Positions 25,166 to 34,059 of a stretch of DNA of 64,000 bases are shown here, piece by piece. The first letter of the stretch is position 1. Every line of letters starts with the position of its first letter. The notes under the pieces were generated by a model, which was not told where the DNA came from, did no database searches, and saw only the letters and a program-made list of their open reading frames with translations. The stretch covers positions 1-64,000 of the forward strand of contig CAKREB010000013.1 of NCBI GenBank assembly GCA_934317005.1. Direction: 5' to 3'. The translations under genes and the position numbers were made by a program. Origin of the DNA: an uncultured Lachnospiraceae bacterium (GTDB lineage: Bacteria; Bacillota; Clostridia; Lachnospirales; Lachnospiraceae).

Positions 25166-25329
25166 TCCGATTTGTATGATTTCATTGATGCAGAAGCTTC
25201 ATCTATTGATGATTTAATCGAGTCGGTTGCTTTACTTACTTTTTCAGAAACTCCCTTTTCTTCTGCAAACTTCATTGTTGTATCCTTTGCCTGTTTGGCA
25301 GTTTCTTTTACTTTATCTAAAAATCCCAT
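25162..25329 (-). CDS. Small helical protein partnered with the SHOCT gene
   Basis: Reverse strand ATG 25329 behind GGAGAT: 55 residues, MGFLDKVKETAKQAKDTTMK, FAEEKGVSEKVSKATDSIKS, then DEASASMKSYKSE. It is highly charged and helical, probably coiled or amphipathic. The stop overlaps the next ATG by one base pair. It falls below most ORF-length cutoffs. Function unknown; the pair may form a complex. Confidence 0.68.
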   Translation of the reverse strand: MGFLDKVKETAKQAKDTTMKFAEEKGVSEKVSKATDSIKSSIDEASASMKSYKSE

Positions 25330-25397
25330 TCGTATCTCCTTCCTTTTATCAAAACGTTAAATCTGATCATATAATTATGATGTTAGTTAAATATGAC

Positions 25398-25508
25398 TTA
25401 TTTGTTATAACTATGGTAAATAACCAAATCTCCAACCAATACTTTCTTATGACAAGTAGTACACATTCCATATCTATCTTGTGTCAATACATTAGTATTA
25501 TGTCCCAT
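25398..25508 (-). CDS. Candidate 36-residue CxxC protein
   Basis: On the reverse strand AAAGGAGAT precedes ATG 25508 by about 8 bases. The frame reads MGHNTNVLTQDRYGMCTTCH, KKVLVGDLVIYHSYNK. One CxxC motif with a nearby His and a Lys-rich region suggest a zinc-binding knuckle. It sits upstream of the SHOCT pair. The rest of the gap 25509-25780 holds only AT-rich sequence and a short CTAAAAT/ATTTTAG palindrome near 25610. Confidence 0.48.
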   Translation of the reverse strand: MGHNTNVLTQDRYGMCTTCHKKVLVGDLVIYHSYNK

Positions 25509-25780
25509 TGAACCATATCTCCTTTATATGAGTAGTTATATACACATATTATTGTATCATACATTCCTATTCATGACCATACATCTTTAAGCTATCCAAT
25601 ATTAGCCTAAAATTTTATTTTAGCATGCAAAGATGGATGGGATATTGTGCTATTTATTTTTTGCAGTCTATGATATTATAGTATATATAAAATGAATGGT
25701 ATAAGTTATAGGAACAGATGAATGGAAAGTATCCCCTATGCACAAGGCAAGGAGATTGAATTTGGGAGGACAATGGTCAG

Positions 25781-26074
25781 ATGGATAAAGAAAATACGGC
25801 TTCCAAGCGCAGTCGGGAGGTATATCAGGCATTAATGGACAAGAAATTTCCGGAAGAACTTTGCAGGGAGATTGCATATAAGTATATGACTACAGATTAT
25901 ACAGCAACACGAATGCTGGGGTATTTGTATCGGATGACGCAGCCTAGCATGGACATGATTGTGGATGAAATGATTGCTATTTTGGAGGATCGTGAAAGAT
26001 TTCGAAAGAAGCATGAGATGGAGGAAGCACAGTCTGTAATCAATGGTATTTATAATCAAGGGTTAGATGAATGA
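25781..26074 (+). CDS. Hypothetical protein, helical
   Basis: 97 residues from ATG 25781, with GGGAGG about 11 bases upstream. Contains REIAYKYMTTDYTATRMLGY and MIVDEMIAILEDRERFRKK; no signal peptide or membrane segment. It has the look of the short helical proteins often found in Lachnospiraceae but I cannot name the family. Confidence 0.6.
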   Translation: MDKENTASKRSREVYQALMDKKFPEELCREIAYKYMTTDYTATRMLGYLYRMTQPSMDMIVDEMIAILEDRERFRKKHEMEEAQSVINGIYNQGLDE

Positions 26075-26152
26075 TAAAATAAAGTTTTAGTTTACAATAA
26101 GTGAAGCAATGCATATTTATCAGGGTTGGATAATGCGAGGGCAGCGAGTATA

Positions 26153-27499
26153 TCAGTGGGACGTGGTACATTTTTTCTCCTGACGTTTGATAAGGATAAA
26201 AACAAGTGGTACACAGTACAAACAAGCGGCAAGCCAGGCACACTGATCAGCAAAGGTGATTGCAGTGTAGCCAAATTTTGGAACAAATGCCAGACTGACA
26301 ACAATTCGTGCAATCATTTCTAAAATGCCGGATACAATGGAAATTCCGGCATAACCGATTCCTTGGATGGAAAGCCGGCAATTGTTGAGAAAGCCAATTG
26401 CCCAGAAAAATAATCCGAGATGTCCGACGTATAAAGCGGAAGCCTTGAGAACGTCAACTTCACTTGCACTGACAAATAAGGTGGAGAGTTCATAGCCCCA
26501 AAGGTTGAGGATAATCCCACTGATCGCACCATATATTACACCGATAGCAATGCCGGTTTTTAGTCCTTTTCGGATGCGATTGAATTGGCAGGCACCCAGA
26601 TTTTGACTGCAAAAATTGGATACTGCCGTGGCGAGCGCATCAAATGGACACATAGCAAATTGTTTGAGTTTGCTGCCTGCGGCAAACGCAGAGATATAGA
26701 CAGCCCCCAGATTATTATTGGATGTTTGCAGGAACATGCTTCCAATCGCTGTTATAGAATATTGCAGCCCCATTGGCACTCCCATAATGATACAGTCTTG
26801 CAGCGTTTTACCGTCTATTTTTCTTTCCTCTTTTTGTATCATTAAGATGTCAAATTTTTTATACACCAATCTCAAACAGAGAAGACCACTGACAGCCTGT
26901 GCCGTGATTGTTGCGGCTGCAGCGCCGGCGCATCCCCAATGAAAGAGCAGGATAAAAATCAAATCTAGAATAATATTTAAAATAGTCGAAATAGCTAAAA
27001 ATATAAATGGAGTTTTGGAATCGCCAACTGCACGCAAAATACCAGCAAGTAAATTATAAAGAAGGGAAAAAGGGATTCCTAAAAAGATAATAAACAAATA
27101 ATCGTAGGCACCCTTAAAAATATTTTGTGGTGTTTTCATTAAGTGAAGAATCTCTGGGCAAAAAAAGGTACAGAGACTTGTCATCAAAATAGCAATTGCA
27201 ATCGTGAGAACAGCTGCATGAAAAATATAGGAACGCATTTTGCAGTAATCTTTTGCACCGAAACGTTGCGCAACAGGAATAGCGAATCCGGCACAGCATC
27301 CCATGCAAAATCCCAGAATCATAAATTGAACTGAGGAAGATGCGCCAACACTCGCCAGTGCATTGGCGCTGATGCAGCGCCCTACGATCATGGCATCCAC
27401 CATATTATAAGTTTGTTGAAATAGATTACCGAGTAATAGTGGTATTGTAAAGTTAAGAATCAGTTTAAGGGGATTTCCCTCTGTCATACTTTTTGTCAT
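26153..27499 (-). CDS. MATE-family efflux transporter
   Basis: 448 residues from ATG 27499, where AGGTGAC provides an RBS; the longer frame to 27565 has none. The N-terminus (MTEGNPLKLILNFTIPLLLG, NLFQQTYNMVDAMIVGR) and the repeated GASSSVQFM/AIGFLNNCRLS half suggest the DinF/NorM fold with 12 helices. Substrate unknown (drugs or metabolites). It diverges from no regulator and ends at 26153. Confidence 0.9.
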   Translation of the reverse strand: MTKSMTEGNPLKLILNFTIPLLLGNLFQQTYNMVDAMIVGRCISANALASVGASSSVQFMILGFCMGCCAGFAIPVAQRFGAKDYCKMRSYIFHAAVLTIAIAILMTSLCTFFCPEILHLMKTPQNIFKGAYDYLFIIFLGIPFSLLYNLLAGILRAVGDSKTPFIFLAISTILNIILDLIFILLFHWGCAGAAAATITAQAVSGLLCLRLVYKKFDILMIQKEERKIDGKTLQDCIIMGVPMGLQYSITAIGSMFLQTSNNNLGAVYISAFAAGSKLKQFAMCPFDALATAVSNFCSQNLGACQFNRIRKGLKTGIAIGVIYGAISGIILNLWGYELSTLFVSASEVDVLKASALYVGHLGLFFWAIGFLNNCRLSIQGIGYAGISIVSGILEMIARIVVSLAFVPKFGYTAITFADQCAWLAACLYCVPLVFILIKRQEKKCTTSH

Positions 27500-27645
27500 A
27501 ATGTCACCTGATTTCATAAAAATTTCCAACGAATGGTAACTAGTTGTGTTTTCGTATGTTTTCAATTTGTCTATATCAGTTATTATATCAGCAAGCCTTC
27601 GAAAAATAAGATTGTCATAGGAATAAGTTTTTTTCGTGGATTTTC

Positions 27646-29340
27646 TTATTCTAAGGTATGGTATAAATGTTTTACTATTTCATAACACATTTTTTTCCTT
27701 CGAAATTCATCAACAATTCCCTTATTATTCATGGTACGAGGTCGGTTTTGGAACCATTCTTCACTAACACGGACATCGCAGAATTGCCAAATATATAAAC
27801 CTATGCAGTTGCTATTTTCTAATATTGCAGTGATTTGCTTTTCCAGTGCTTGCGCCTGATATTCCTCAGTCCATCTGGAGTGTTCGGGATTGTGATAGCC
27901 ATAAAGACCACCGGCACCGATTTCGGTTATGAGAAATGGCTTTCCACTTCCGTCCGTTTCTGTTTGTATCCAGTTGTAAAGGTCTTCAAAATATTCATCA
28001 ACAGGGGTATTGAGATACCATTGAGGATAAATATTATAAGAGACAACATCTGGTAAGTCAAGGCAAATATCTGTTTTGAATTTACAACTGGCAAACGAGG
28101 CAGGGCGCGATGGGTCAAGTTCATGGATGATATGGAACTGTTTGGCATAACAGCTTTTTCCGTATTCTGTTTCGCTTGCACACTCATTTAAAATGCCCCA
28201 AATATAAATGCTAGGGTGATTATAGTGATCCCGGATCATTTCTCGGATTACATTTTCGGCTTGTGGTTCAAAGTTTGGATTTTTCATATCTTCTTCACTT
28301 AATCCACGGGCATGGTTTTCTTCCCACACAAGGATACCCATTTCGTCACAGAGATCCAGAAACAATTCGTCATTAGGATAGTGTACCGTTCGTATTGAGT
28401 TTGCACCAAGGTCGTGAATGAGATTTAAATCATATGCCATGGCATGATAGGGAATGGCACAGCCATATTGAGGATGATCTTCATGTCGGCAAACCCCTTT
28501 GATACGGATTGGTTTTCCATTCATTAAAATATCTTTCCCTTGTATTGCTATTTCGCGGAATCCAAATTGATCGATCAGATCATCAATTGCCATTTCATTA
28601 TGCATCACAGTGATTTTAGCAAAGTAAAGATTGGGACTTTCCCATGACCATTCTTTTGCAGTTGGACATTTTACAATAGAAGAGAGGGTAAGCCGTTCAT
28701 TTGCCTGAAGTGTAATAGATGGAATATTCTTTGATGCTACAACGGTTTGTAAAGCGTTCTTTTCGCAAATATCGATACGGAGATCGACAGTGTTTGATGT
28801 AGCAACAAGGTTATGCAATGAGATTTCAAAAGAAGCTTCCCATACATCATCTGCATTTTTATGTGGCAAAATATGAAAGCGTTCAATATAAATATCCTTT
28901 AATTGCTCTAAAATAACCGGGCGTGAGACACCACCGTATGACATATAATCATTAGGAATGTGAAGAGCACTCGCTTCTGAAAAGCGGTTGTCTGCCTTGA
29001 TCGTTAAAATATGCTCACCTTTTTCTAAGTTTTTTACAAGAGCATCAAATATTGTATAAGCATTATAATGCCGGGCAATCTCAATGCCATCGAGAGTAAC
29101 TGTTGCCGTGTGGCTTACTCCTTTAAATTCCAAGTGTATGTTTCCCTCAGCATAAAATTTTGTAGTATATTCCCCTTCTCCACGATAAGAGGAAAAATCA
29201 GGGTGTGATTCCCAGCAGCAGGGTGTAGCAATTGGATAGATTTCATCTTTGTGCTCTCCGGATAGTGGCTTAAAATCCCAAAGGATACCGGTTAATTCAG
29301 TTTGTTTGCGGATATGATGTGTATGAAAAGTACGAACCAT
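27646..29340 (-). CDS. GH2 beta-glucuronidase-like enzyme
   Basis: 564 residues, cytosolic, no signal peptide. N-terminal jelly-roll (WESHPDFSSYRGEGEYTT) and Ig-like domain, then a TIM barrel with HYNHPSIYIWGILNEC (acid/base Glu386) and the nucleophile ITEIGAGGLYG (Glu473). Near the end, RPRTMNNKG supplies the Asn-x-Lys motif (Asn538, Lys540) that contacts the glucuronate carboxylate in beta-glucuronidases. Short for LacZ-type GH2 and lacking a C-terminal extension. Beta-glucuronidase is favoured over galactosidase on that motif; an assay is decisive. Confidence 0.75.
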   Translation of the reverse strand: MVRTFHTHHIRKQTELTGILWDFKPLSGEHKDEIYPIATPCCWESHPDFSSYRGEGEYTTKFYAEGNIHLEFKGVSHTATVTLDGIEIARHYNAYTIFDALVKNLEKGEHILTIKADNRFSEASALHIPNDYMSYGGVSRPVILEQLKDIYIERFHILPHKNADDVWEASFEISLHNLVATSNTVDLRIDICEKNALQTVVASKNIPSITLQANERLTLSSIVKCPTAKEWSWESPNLYFAKITVMHNEMAIDDLIDQFGFREIAIQGKDILMNGKPIRIKGVCRHEDHPQYGCAIPYHAMAYDLNLIHDLGANSIRTVHYPNDELFLDLCDEMGILVWEENHARGLSEEDMKNPNFEPQAENVIREMIRDHYNHPSIYIWGILNECASETEYGKSCYAKQFHIIHELDPSRPASFASCKFKTDICLDLPDVVSYNIYPQWYLNTPVDEYFEDLYNWIQTETDGSGKPFLITEIGAGGLYGYHNPEHSRWTEEYQAQALEKQITAILENSNCIGLYIWQFCDVRVSEEWFQNRPRTMNNKGIVDEFRRKKMCYEIVKHLYHTLE

Positions 29341-29577
29341 AAATTATGATACCTCCGATGCGTTATATAGTAATCCTATTTTAACACAGTCGTTGGAAAA
29401 AGGTACTGTCACTTGACAAGTATCTAACATAAATGGAAATTAGCATATTAGGCATTTCATATAATCTTATAATTGCCACTGCTTTTATAGGTTTTTTATG
29501 TTGTTTTTTTAAAGTTATGGTATTATAGTTATAGTACAGATAGAATAAAATATTTTTAGCATCAGAGGAGAGAGATT

Positions 29578-30015
29578 ATGAAATCAAAAAAGATTAGTAT
29601 CGTATTCGTATTGGTTGCAGCATTAGTAATTGGAATGTTTGTACCTCATGCAGCAGTTTCCGCATCGACAAAGAAGAACATCACGATTTGGAGAATGAGT
29701 GGTAATAAGATGCAGTATCACAAAGCATACGTGTCTACTTCGTATCTTCCAAACTGTGAATGGGAGAATATCATTGGCGGTGGAAAGCTTCAAAGTATTA
29801 CGCTTTCTTCAAAATGTAAATTTTATACCTTTAATTTCGAAAAAATGCAGGTTAGTAAAAAGCCTGTGTCAAAGGCAAAATTTATCAAAGCTACTTATGC
29901 CAATCAGGCAGAAGCTTTTTTCAGTAACGGTAAAAAGTATTATGGTGGTCCGTATTGTATCATCACTATTCGTCACGGAAAAGTGGTAAAGGTGGTACAA
30001 CAATATCAGGCATGA
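29578..30015 (+). CDS. Small secreted protein
   Basis: 145 residues, with a signal peptide (IVFVLVAALVIGMFV then AAVSA, cleavage about residue 30). The mature part is basic and beta-rich (NITIWRMSGNKMQYHKAY, YYGGPYCIITIRHGKVVKV). RBS aggagagaga. No family recognised. The 237-bp region before it has promoter-like sequence near 29510-29535. Confidence 0.72.
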   Translation: MKSKKISIVFVLVAALVIGMFVPHAAVSASTKKNITIWRMSGNKMQYHKAYVSTSYLPNCEWENIIGGGKLQSITLSSKCKFYTFNFEKMQVSKKPVSKAKFIKATYANQAEAFFSNGKKYYGGPYCIITIRHGKVVKVVQQYQA

Positions 30016-30119
30016 TGCGTGGGGATATGGGAGACAAGTATATAGAACAATGTTATGATCATGTAAAATAACGGATGTTGAAAATATAAGTACCTTTTAT
30101 ACGAATGGAGGATAAATCA

Positions 30120-30389
30120 ATGTATTATGTACCGGATGGCACAGAAAGATGTGGCTATTATGAATGTAAAGAATGTGGCAGTAGATTTTTAGATTTAAAA
30201 ATTGGTCCGATGATCGTCTGTCCCTATTGTGGCGAAGAACCGGATATGGAAATTGGTCCGGACGAAAAAATGCCAGAGATGAAAGAAACGGCTAAATTGG
30301 TTCAAATGTTGTCTGATACAGAAGAGATTGAAAAGTATGATCAGTTATTGAGTTTAGCAGTGACGGGGGGAGATTATAATTGGATTTAG
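30120..30389 (+). CDS. Small zinc-ribbon protein
   Basis: 89 residues from ATG 30120, chosen because GGAGG is 8 bases upstream. One CxxC...CxxC ribbon (CKECGSRFLDL, VCPYCGEEPDMEIG) then an acidic tail. Probably binds zinc or recruits a partner. The next gene starts 13 bp later in the same operon. Confidence 0.72.
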   Translation: MYYVPDGTERCGYYECKECGSRFLDLKIGPMIVCPYCGEEPDMEIGPDEKMPEMKETAKLVQMLSDTEEIEKYDQLLSLAVTGGDYNWI

Positions 30390-30402
30390 AAGGGAGATAC
30401 CG

Positions 30403-30627
30403 ATGAAATCAACATTGATCAAAGATACGACAAAGGAAGAGCGCATTGCGCTGATCAGAGAGTGGATACCTGATGATGATGGGATCAGTGAAAATGGAGG
30501 CTTAGATCTGTGGGATCTGTATGCAGATTATATTAATGGCGTGAAAGAAATTTCAGAATGTAATGCAGCATTTTCTACAAATTATATGACGGAAAAGGAT
30601 CTTGCAGATGGAAAGTTAAAAGGGTGA
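30403..30627 (+). CDS. Small hypothetical protein
   Basis: 74 residues: KDTTKEERIALIREW, GLDLWDLYADYINGVKEISE. RBS agaagggagat; directly after the zinc-ribbon gene. The terminator at 30662 ends the unit. No recognised family. Confidence 0.65.
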   Translation: MKSTLIKDTTKEERIALIREWIPDDDGISENGGLDLWDLYADYINGVKEISECNAAFSTNYMTEKDLADGKLKG

Positions 30628-30661
30628 AATGTAGAATCATAGAAGTGGAATGAATAGGATA

Positions 30662-30710
30662 AGTGCTTATAAATCGATAGAAGTTAAAATATTGATTTAT
30701 AAGCACTATT
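30662..30710 (+). terminator. Intrinsic terminator
   Basis: AGTGCTTATAAATC (30662-30675) pairs over 14 bp with GATTTATAAGCACT (30694-30707), followed by ATTTTAT. It ends the zinc-ribbon unit. Confidence 0.8.
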
Positions 30711-30717
30711 TTATGTT

Positions 30718-30805
30718 ATAGGAAATTGCTGTAATGTAGTGGTGCATCAACAAGAATTTCGAAGAAATTCTTGCAGAGAGAATGCGCTGGCATTCTCTCT
30801 TTTTA
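30718..30805. repeat. Dispersed repeat unit with variable-stem hairpin
   Basis: A 26-bp sequence (ATAGGAAATTGC...) at 30718-30743 is identical to 34323-34348. In both places a hairpin follows whose loop contains GCTG but whose stem differs: GAGAGAATGC/GCATTCTCTC (30776-30799) here, with T-run. An AAGAATTTC/GAAATTCTT stem lies between. The pattern suggests a family of mobile or regulatory elements. Confidence 0.7.
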
Positions 30806-30903
30806 TGTTAGACAAAAAATTTTAAAATATGTGAGTGATTTTAGAAAATATATGCCAATAGATAAATGAAAGGTCTTTCAAATAGAAATTAGGAGGCGAG
30901 AGG

Positions 30904-31467
30904 ATGGTAAACCAGGAGGAATTGTTAGAGTATCTAAAAGAAGATGCGTCAAAGGGAATGGAACTGGCTATTGAACAATACGGAAGTGCAGTAAAAACAA
31001 TTTGTCAATCGGTTTTGTCCGGTTACAGTAGTCAGGACATAGAAGAAGCCGTTTCCGATAGCTTTGTGGGCTTATGGAAAGCAAGGGAGAAAATCACATT
31101 ACAAGATGGGGAAGGGTTAAAGGGATATCTGTATGGCATCGCTAGAAATACGGCATTGAATAAGAGAAGAACGTTAGCAAAAAAGCAGCAGGTACAAAAT
31201 ATAGAAGATTCAGCAGAAATAGCATCAACAGAAGATATTGAGAACAATGTAATCTGCAGATCAGAATATGAAGTGTTGTATCAGCTGATCAATTCCATGA
31301 AAAGCCCGGACAGAGAAGTGTTTATATACCGGTATTATTATCAAAAGTCAGTAAAAGAAATCGCTGAGATTTTGACAATGAAAGCAAAGGCGGTTGAAAA
31401 CAGATTGACAAGGGGAAAAAGTCGATTAAAGAAGCAACTGATTCAAAGCGGTATTGAAATTGCATAA
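30904..31467 (+). CDS. ECF RNA polymerase sigma factor
   Basis: 187 residues, ATG 30904 after AGGAGGCGAGAGG. Region 2: IEEAVSDSFVGLWKAREKIT, LKGYLYGIARNTALNKRR; region 4: FIYRYYYQKSVKEIAEILTM, KAVENRLTRGKSRLKKQL. Short N-terminus and no extra domain. Followed by its probable anti-sigma factor 22 bp away. No promoter of the ECF type was identified with confidence. Confidence 0.93.
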   Translation: MVNQEELLEYLKEDASKGMELAIEQYGSAVKTICQSVLSGYSSQDIEEAVSDSFVGLWKAREKITLQDGEGLKGYLYGIARNTALNKRRTLAKKQQVQNIEDSAEIASTEDIENNVICRSEYEVLYQLINSMKSPDREVFIYRYYYQKSVKEIAEILTMKAKAVENRLTRGKSRLKKQLIQSGIEIA

Positions 31468-31489
31468 GAATGCAAGGAAGGGAGAGCTT

Positions 31490-32965
31490 ATGAGAGATAT
31501 GGATAAAATGCTGGAAGAGCTGGTGGAAAATAAAGATCGGATAGAGAGAGAGGATGATCATCTGACAGAGTTAGAAAAGAAGAGAATTTATAACAGAACG
31601 ATGCAAAAGATTGAAGAGGAGAGGGAAAAGGAACGTTTGGACACAAAGAAGGGAAAAGTACATTTCTGGAGAAAGTATTCACGATTGGTAACGGCGGCTG
31701 CGGTAGCTGGAGCAATATGCTTAGCTGGAGCAACGGCAGTGGCAGCATTTGGAATTGATCAAAATATTAAAAACTTTTTCGGGATTCAGGATACGTCCGT
31801 TGAAAAGAAAGCAGAAAAACTGGTATCCGAAGTAGACAAAAAATCAAAAAGCAACGGAGTCGAAATCAATTTGTCTCAGGTTATTAGTGATAACAGCCGA
31901 TGCTACGCAGTGCTAAAGGCAAAAGATATTCCGGATACACCAAATGAGCTGGTATTTGAAAAGTCAGAGATTACCGTATGCGGAAAAGACGGCAAGAAGT
32001 ATGATTACAGTCTGGATGAGCCGAAGATGGGTGGAATTGATGGAAATACGACGACCTTTGCTTTCCAGGTCAGAGGAGTGAATGAGAATGGAAATGATGT
32101 TTCCCTAACAGGCAAAAAGATAAGCATTGCTTTAAAGAATGTGGGATATCGTAAAGAAAATGGGGATTTTGTATTGGTAGTGAAGGGGAATTGGAAACTG
32201 GATTGGACGGTTCAGAATAAAGCAGAGACGAATACAGTTTCCGTAGAGAAACAAATACCATTATTAGATTCTGAGGCACTCTGGCAAAATATTGTTGTTT
32301 CACCATTATCCGTTACGGTACATTATTATATTACAAAGCAGGGTAGCACGCATTTATCTGCCGCAAAATGGGAGAAATGTGAAAAGAGTGAGCGCCTGAC
32401 AGTAGAATTTACAGATGGAACACGTTTAGACAGTCGCTTTGCGGATGATATAGATAGTGACTGGGGAACAAAAGAGAAACTCGGTTATAAGAGCATGGGA
32501 TTTTCGAAAATTGTTGACTTTGACCAGATCAAGAGCGTGACATTTGGAAATCAGACCATTCAAATGAATCAAGGTGTCAACGTAGAAAAACGTTCGGCTC
32601 TGATCAGTGAAGCAACGAACTGTTCCATTGCATTGCCGGACAAAATTTGTAATATGATGTCTTTAGAAGAACATGCCAACGCACACAATGCTGACCTTAA
32701 CTGCAAAGAAAAGTACACTATTTTCTGGGCGAAGAAAAATGGAGTTAAGATGCCATTTTTTACAATCCATCGTTTAAAGGGAGCATTTTCAGCAGATGAT
32801 GTAGAGAAGAAAAATCCGATGATGACTTATATAGGGTTTCATCAGGGCGAAACGTACACAATAGAATATGGAGAAATTCAGGATGAAGATCAGAATAAGG
32901 AATTTGCAGATATTTTGAATCAATATATTTCGAATGTACTGCCATATTTTGAATATTTGAATTAG
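31490..32965 (+). CDS. Anti-sigma factor-like protein (DUF4179-like)
   Basis: 491 residues from ATG 31490 (GGAAGGGA upstream). N-terminal cytosolic helical part (MLEELVENKDRIEREDDHLT), one membrane segment (LVTAAAVAGAICLAGATAVA), and a large extracytoplasmic region with paired Ig-like folds (INLSQVISDNSRCYAVLKA, IALKNVGYRKENGDFV). The layout and the phrase IKNFFGIQDTSVEKKAEKLV resemble DUF4179 anti-sigma proteins. It likely senses an envelope signal. Confidence 0.8.
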   Translation: MRDMDKMLEELVENKDRIEREDDHLTELEKKRIYNRTMQKIEEEREKERLDTKKGKVHFWRKYSRLVTAAAVAGAICLAGATAVAAFGIDQNIKNFFGIQDTSVEKKAEKLVSEVDKKSKSNGVEINLSQVISDNSRCYAVLKAKDIPDTPNELVFEKSEITVCGKDGKKYDYSLDEPKMGGIDGNTTTFAFQVRGVNENGNDVSLTGKKISIALKNVGYRKENGDFVLVVKGNWKLDWTVQNKAETNTVSVEKQIPLLDSEALWQNIVVSPLSVTVHYYITKQGSTHLSAAKWEKCEKSERLTVEFTDGTRLDSRFADDIDSDWGTKEKLGYKSMGFSKIVDFDQIKSVTFGNQTIQMNQGVNVEKRSALISEATNCSIALPDKICNMMSLEEHANAHNADLNCKEKYTIFWAKKNGVKMPFFTIHRLKGAFSADDVEKKNPMMTYIGFHQGETYTIEYGEIQDEDQNKEFADILNQYISNVLPYFEYLN

Positions 32966-33028
32966 TATATTGCTTTCCCCAAAATGTATTATGAATAATG
33001 GATATTTTCTTTTTCGTTAGAATGTGAT

Positions 33029-33070
33029 AAAATGCGAATGGTTAGATGGAACTAACTATTCGCATTTTAT
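33029..33070 (+). terminator. Intrinsic terminator
   Basis: AAAATGCGAATGGTTAG (33029-33045) pairs with CTAACTATTCGCATTTT (33052-33068) with one wobble. It lies 64 bp after the anti-sigma gene and covers the apparent start of the next ORF. Confidence 0.8.
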
Positions 33071-33234
33071 GTTGGATTGAAATGCCGCTTGTCCATTTGG
33101 CAGGCTATGGAGATTATCAGATCGCAACAAGAAAAACGGTTATGGAATGCTGTGACAAAGCAGGTCTTAAGGTAGAAAAGTTCGAGATACGCAAAGGAAT
33201 GAGACTGCATTGTGTCGCAAGAAAAGAAAGCTAA
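33070..33234 (+). pseudogene. C-terminal fragment, methyltransferase-like
   Basis: The frame starts inside the preceding hairpin and reads VHLAGYGDYQIATRKTVMEC, CDKAGLKVEKFEIRKGMRLH, CVARKES. It looks like the last strand and helices of a class I SAM-dependent methyltransferase, but the SAM-binding core is absent. The conventional start within the hairpin is not credible. Family assignment is weak. Confidence 0.4.
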
Positions 33235-33292
33235 GCCGAAGGATTGTGTTGGGTCATATTTGAAAAATGAGCCCAAAAGGGGGAGAAGGAAA

Positions 33293-33424
33293 ATGAAAGA
33301 GAAGATCAAAGACGATAATATCACGCGTGGCATGACGACGATCCTACCTGTTTTGAAGCCATTTGCATGGCTGCCGATGATTAAGAAGATGACACAGAAG
33401 ATATTGATTTTCGAAAAAGCATAG
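33293..33424 (+). CDS. Short basic ORF
   Basis: 43 residues from ATG 33293 with GGGGGAGAAGG upstream: MKEKIKDDNITRGMTTILPV, LKPFAWLPMIKKMTQKI. It has a Pro-rich hydrophobic middle and a basic end. It may be a remnant of the same lost gene as the fragment before it or a genuine small protein. Confidence 0.35.
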   Translation: MKEKIKDDNITRGMTTILPVLKPFAWLPMIKKMTQKILIFEKA

Positions 33425-33433
33425 AAAAATAGA

Positions 33434-33519
33434 AAAAAGTCTTTCTACAATGGTGTAAAACCTGTCGTAGAAAGACTTTTTAATTTATAGGAAACTTCTT
33501 GTTTTCTATAAAATTAAAA
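33434..33519. terminator. Terminator plus second inverted repeat
   Basis: AAAAAGTCTTTCTAC (33434-33448) pairs with GTAGAAAGACTTTTT (33467-33481). A second repeat, TTTTAATTTATAGGAAAC (33477-33495) and GTTTTCTATAAAATTAAAA (33501-33519), overlaps its end and shares TATAGGAAA with the elements at 30718 and 34323. Between it and mscL, a GC-richer stretch with ATGCGCATTTCG/ATTTCGC repeats (33527-33580) is unexplained. Confidence 0.7.
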
Positions 33520-33584
33520 CACTCCGTGAGGATGCGCATTTCGTGGCAAAGAAATAAATGTTACGCATTTCGCTCTAAAAATTA

Positions 33585-33998
33585 CTATATCTGTTTTTCT
33601 TCTTCTACAGGAAGTTCTGAAGTGCAGTGTGCACATCTTGTAGCGTCTACAGGAATCTCACTTTTACAAAATGGACAGATCTTTGTCGCAGGGGCAGGTT
33701 CCTCTGTTTTCTTGCCGAGAGACAATGCCTTGTTGATGGCTTTCATAATGCAGAAAAGGATAAAAGCCATGATCAGGAAGTTTACAACGGGGCTTAAAAA
33801 GTTGGAAGCAAATCCGCCGATATCCTGCAAGGAATATCTTGCGCCCGCTGTAACAAATTTTAAGATAGGATTGATAAAGTTATCCGTTAAGGATGTTACG
33901 ATGCTGGAAAAGGCACCACCAATGATCACGCCGACAGCCATATCCATGACATTGCCGCGCAGTGCAAATTCTTTAAATTCTTCGATGAATTTTCGCAT
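33585..33998 (-). CDS. mscL: Large-conductance mechanosensitive channel with zinc-ribbon tail
   Basis: 137 residues. N-terminal MscL signature MRKFIEEFKEFALRGNVMDM, AVGVIIGGAFSSIVTSLTDN, then TM2 (NFLIMAFILFCIMKAINKA). The C-terminus KICPFCKSEIPVDATRCAHC is a zinc-ribbon (CPFC...CAHC), absent from E. coli MscL but seen in some Firmicutes. RBS ggaggtacgtt on the minus strand. It releases osmolytes after hypoosmotic shock. The ribbon may bind zinc or a cytosolic partner. Confidence 0.95.
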   Translation of the reverse strand: MRKFIEEFKEFALRGNVMDMAVGVIIGGAFSSIVTSLTDNFINPILKFVTAGARYSLQDIGGFASNFLSPVVNFLIMAFILFCIMKAINKALSLGKKTEEPAPATKICPFCKSEIPVDATRCAHCTSELPVEEEKQI

Positions 33999-34059
33999 AA
34001 CGTACCTCCATAAGTTTCTTTTGTAAATACAGAATCAGCAGAAAATTTTCCAGCAGTAG

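Noticed and set aside
26126..26323. Plus-strand ORF over the end of the MATE gene
   Set aside because: No RBS, no recognisable product, and it overlaps a well-supported transporter.
33499..34026. Plus-strand 175-residue ORF across mscL
   Set aside because: It runs antisense through a clear mscL gene with a proper RBS.
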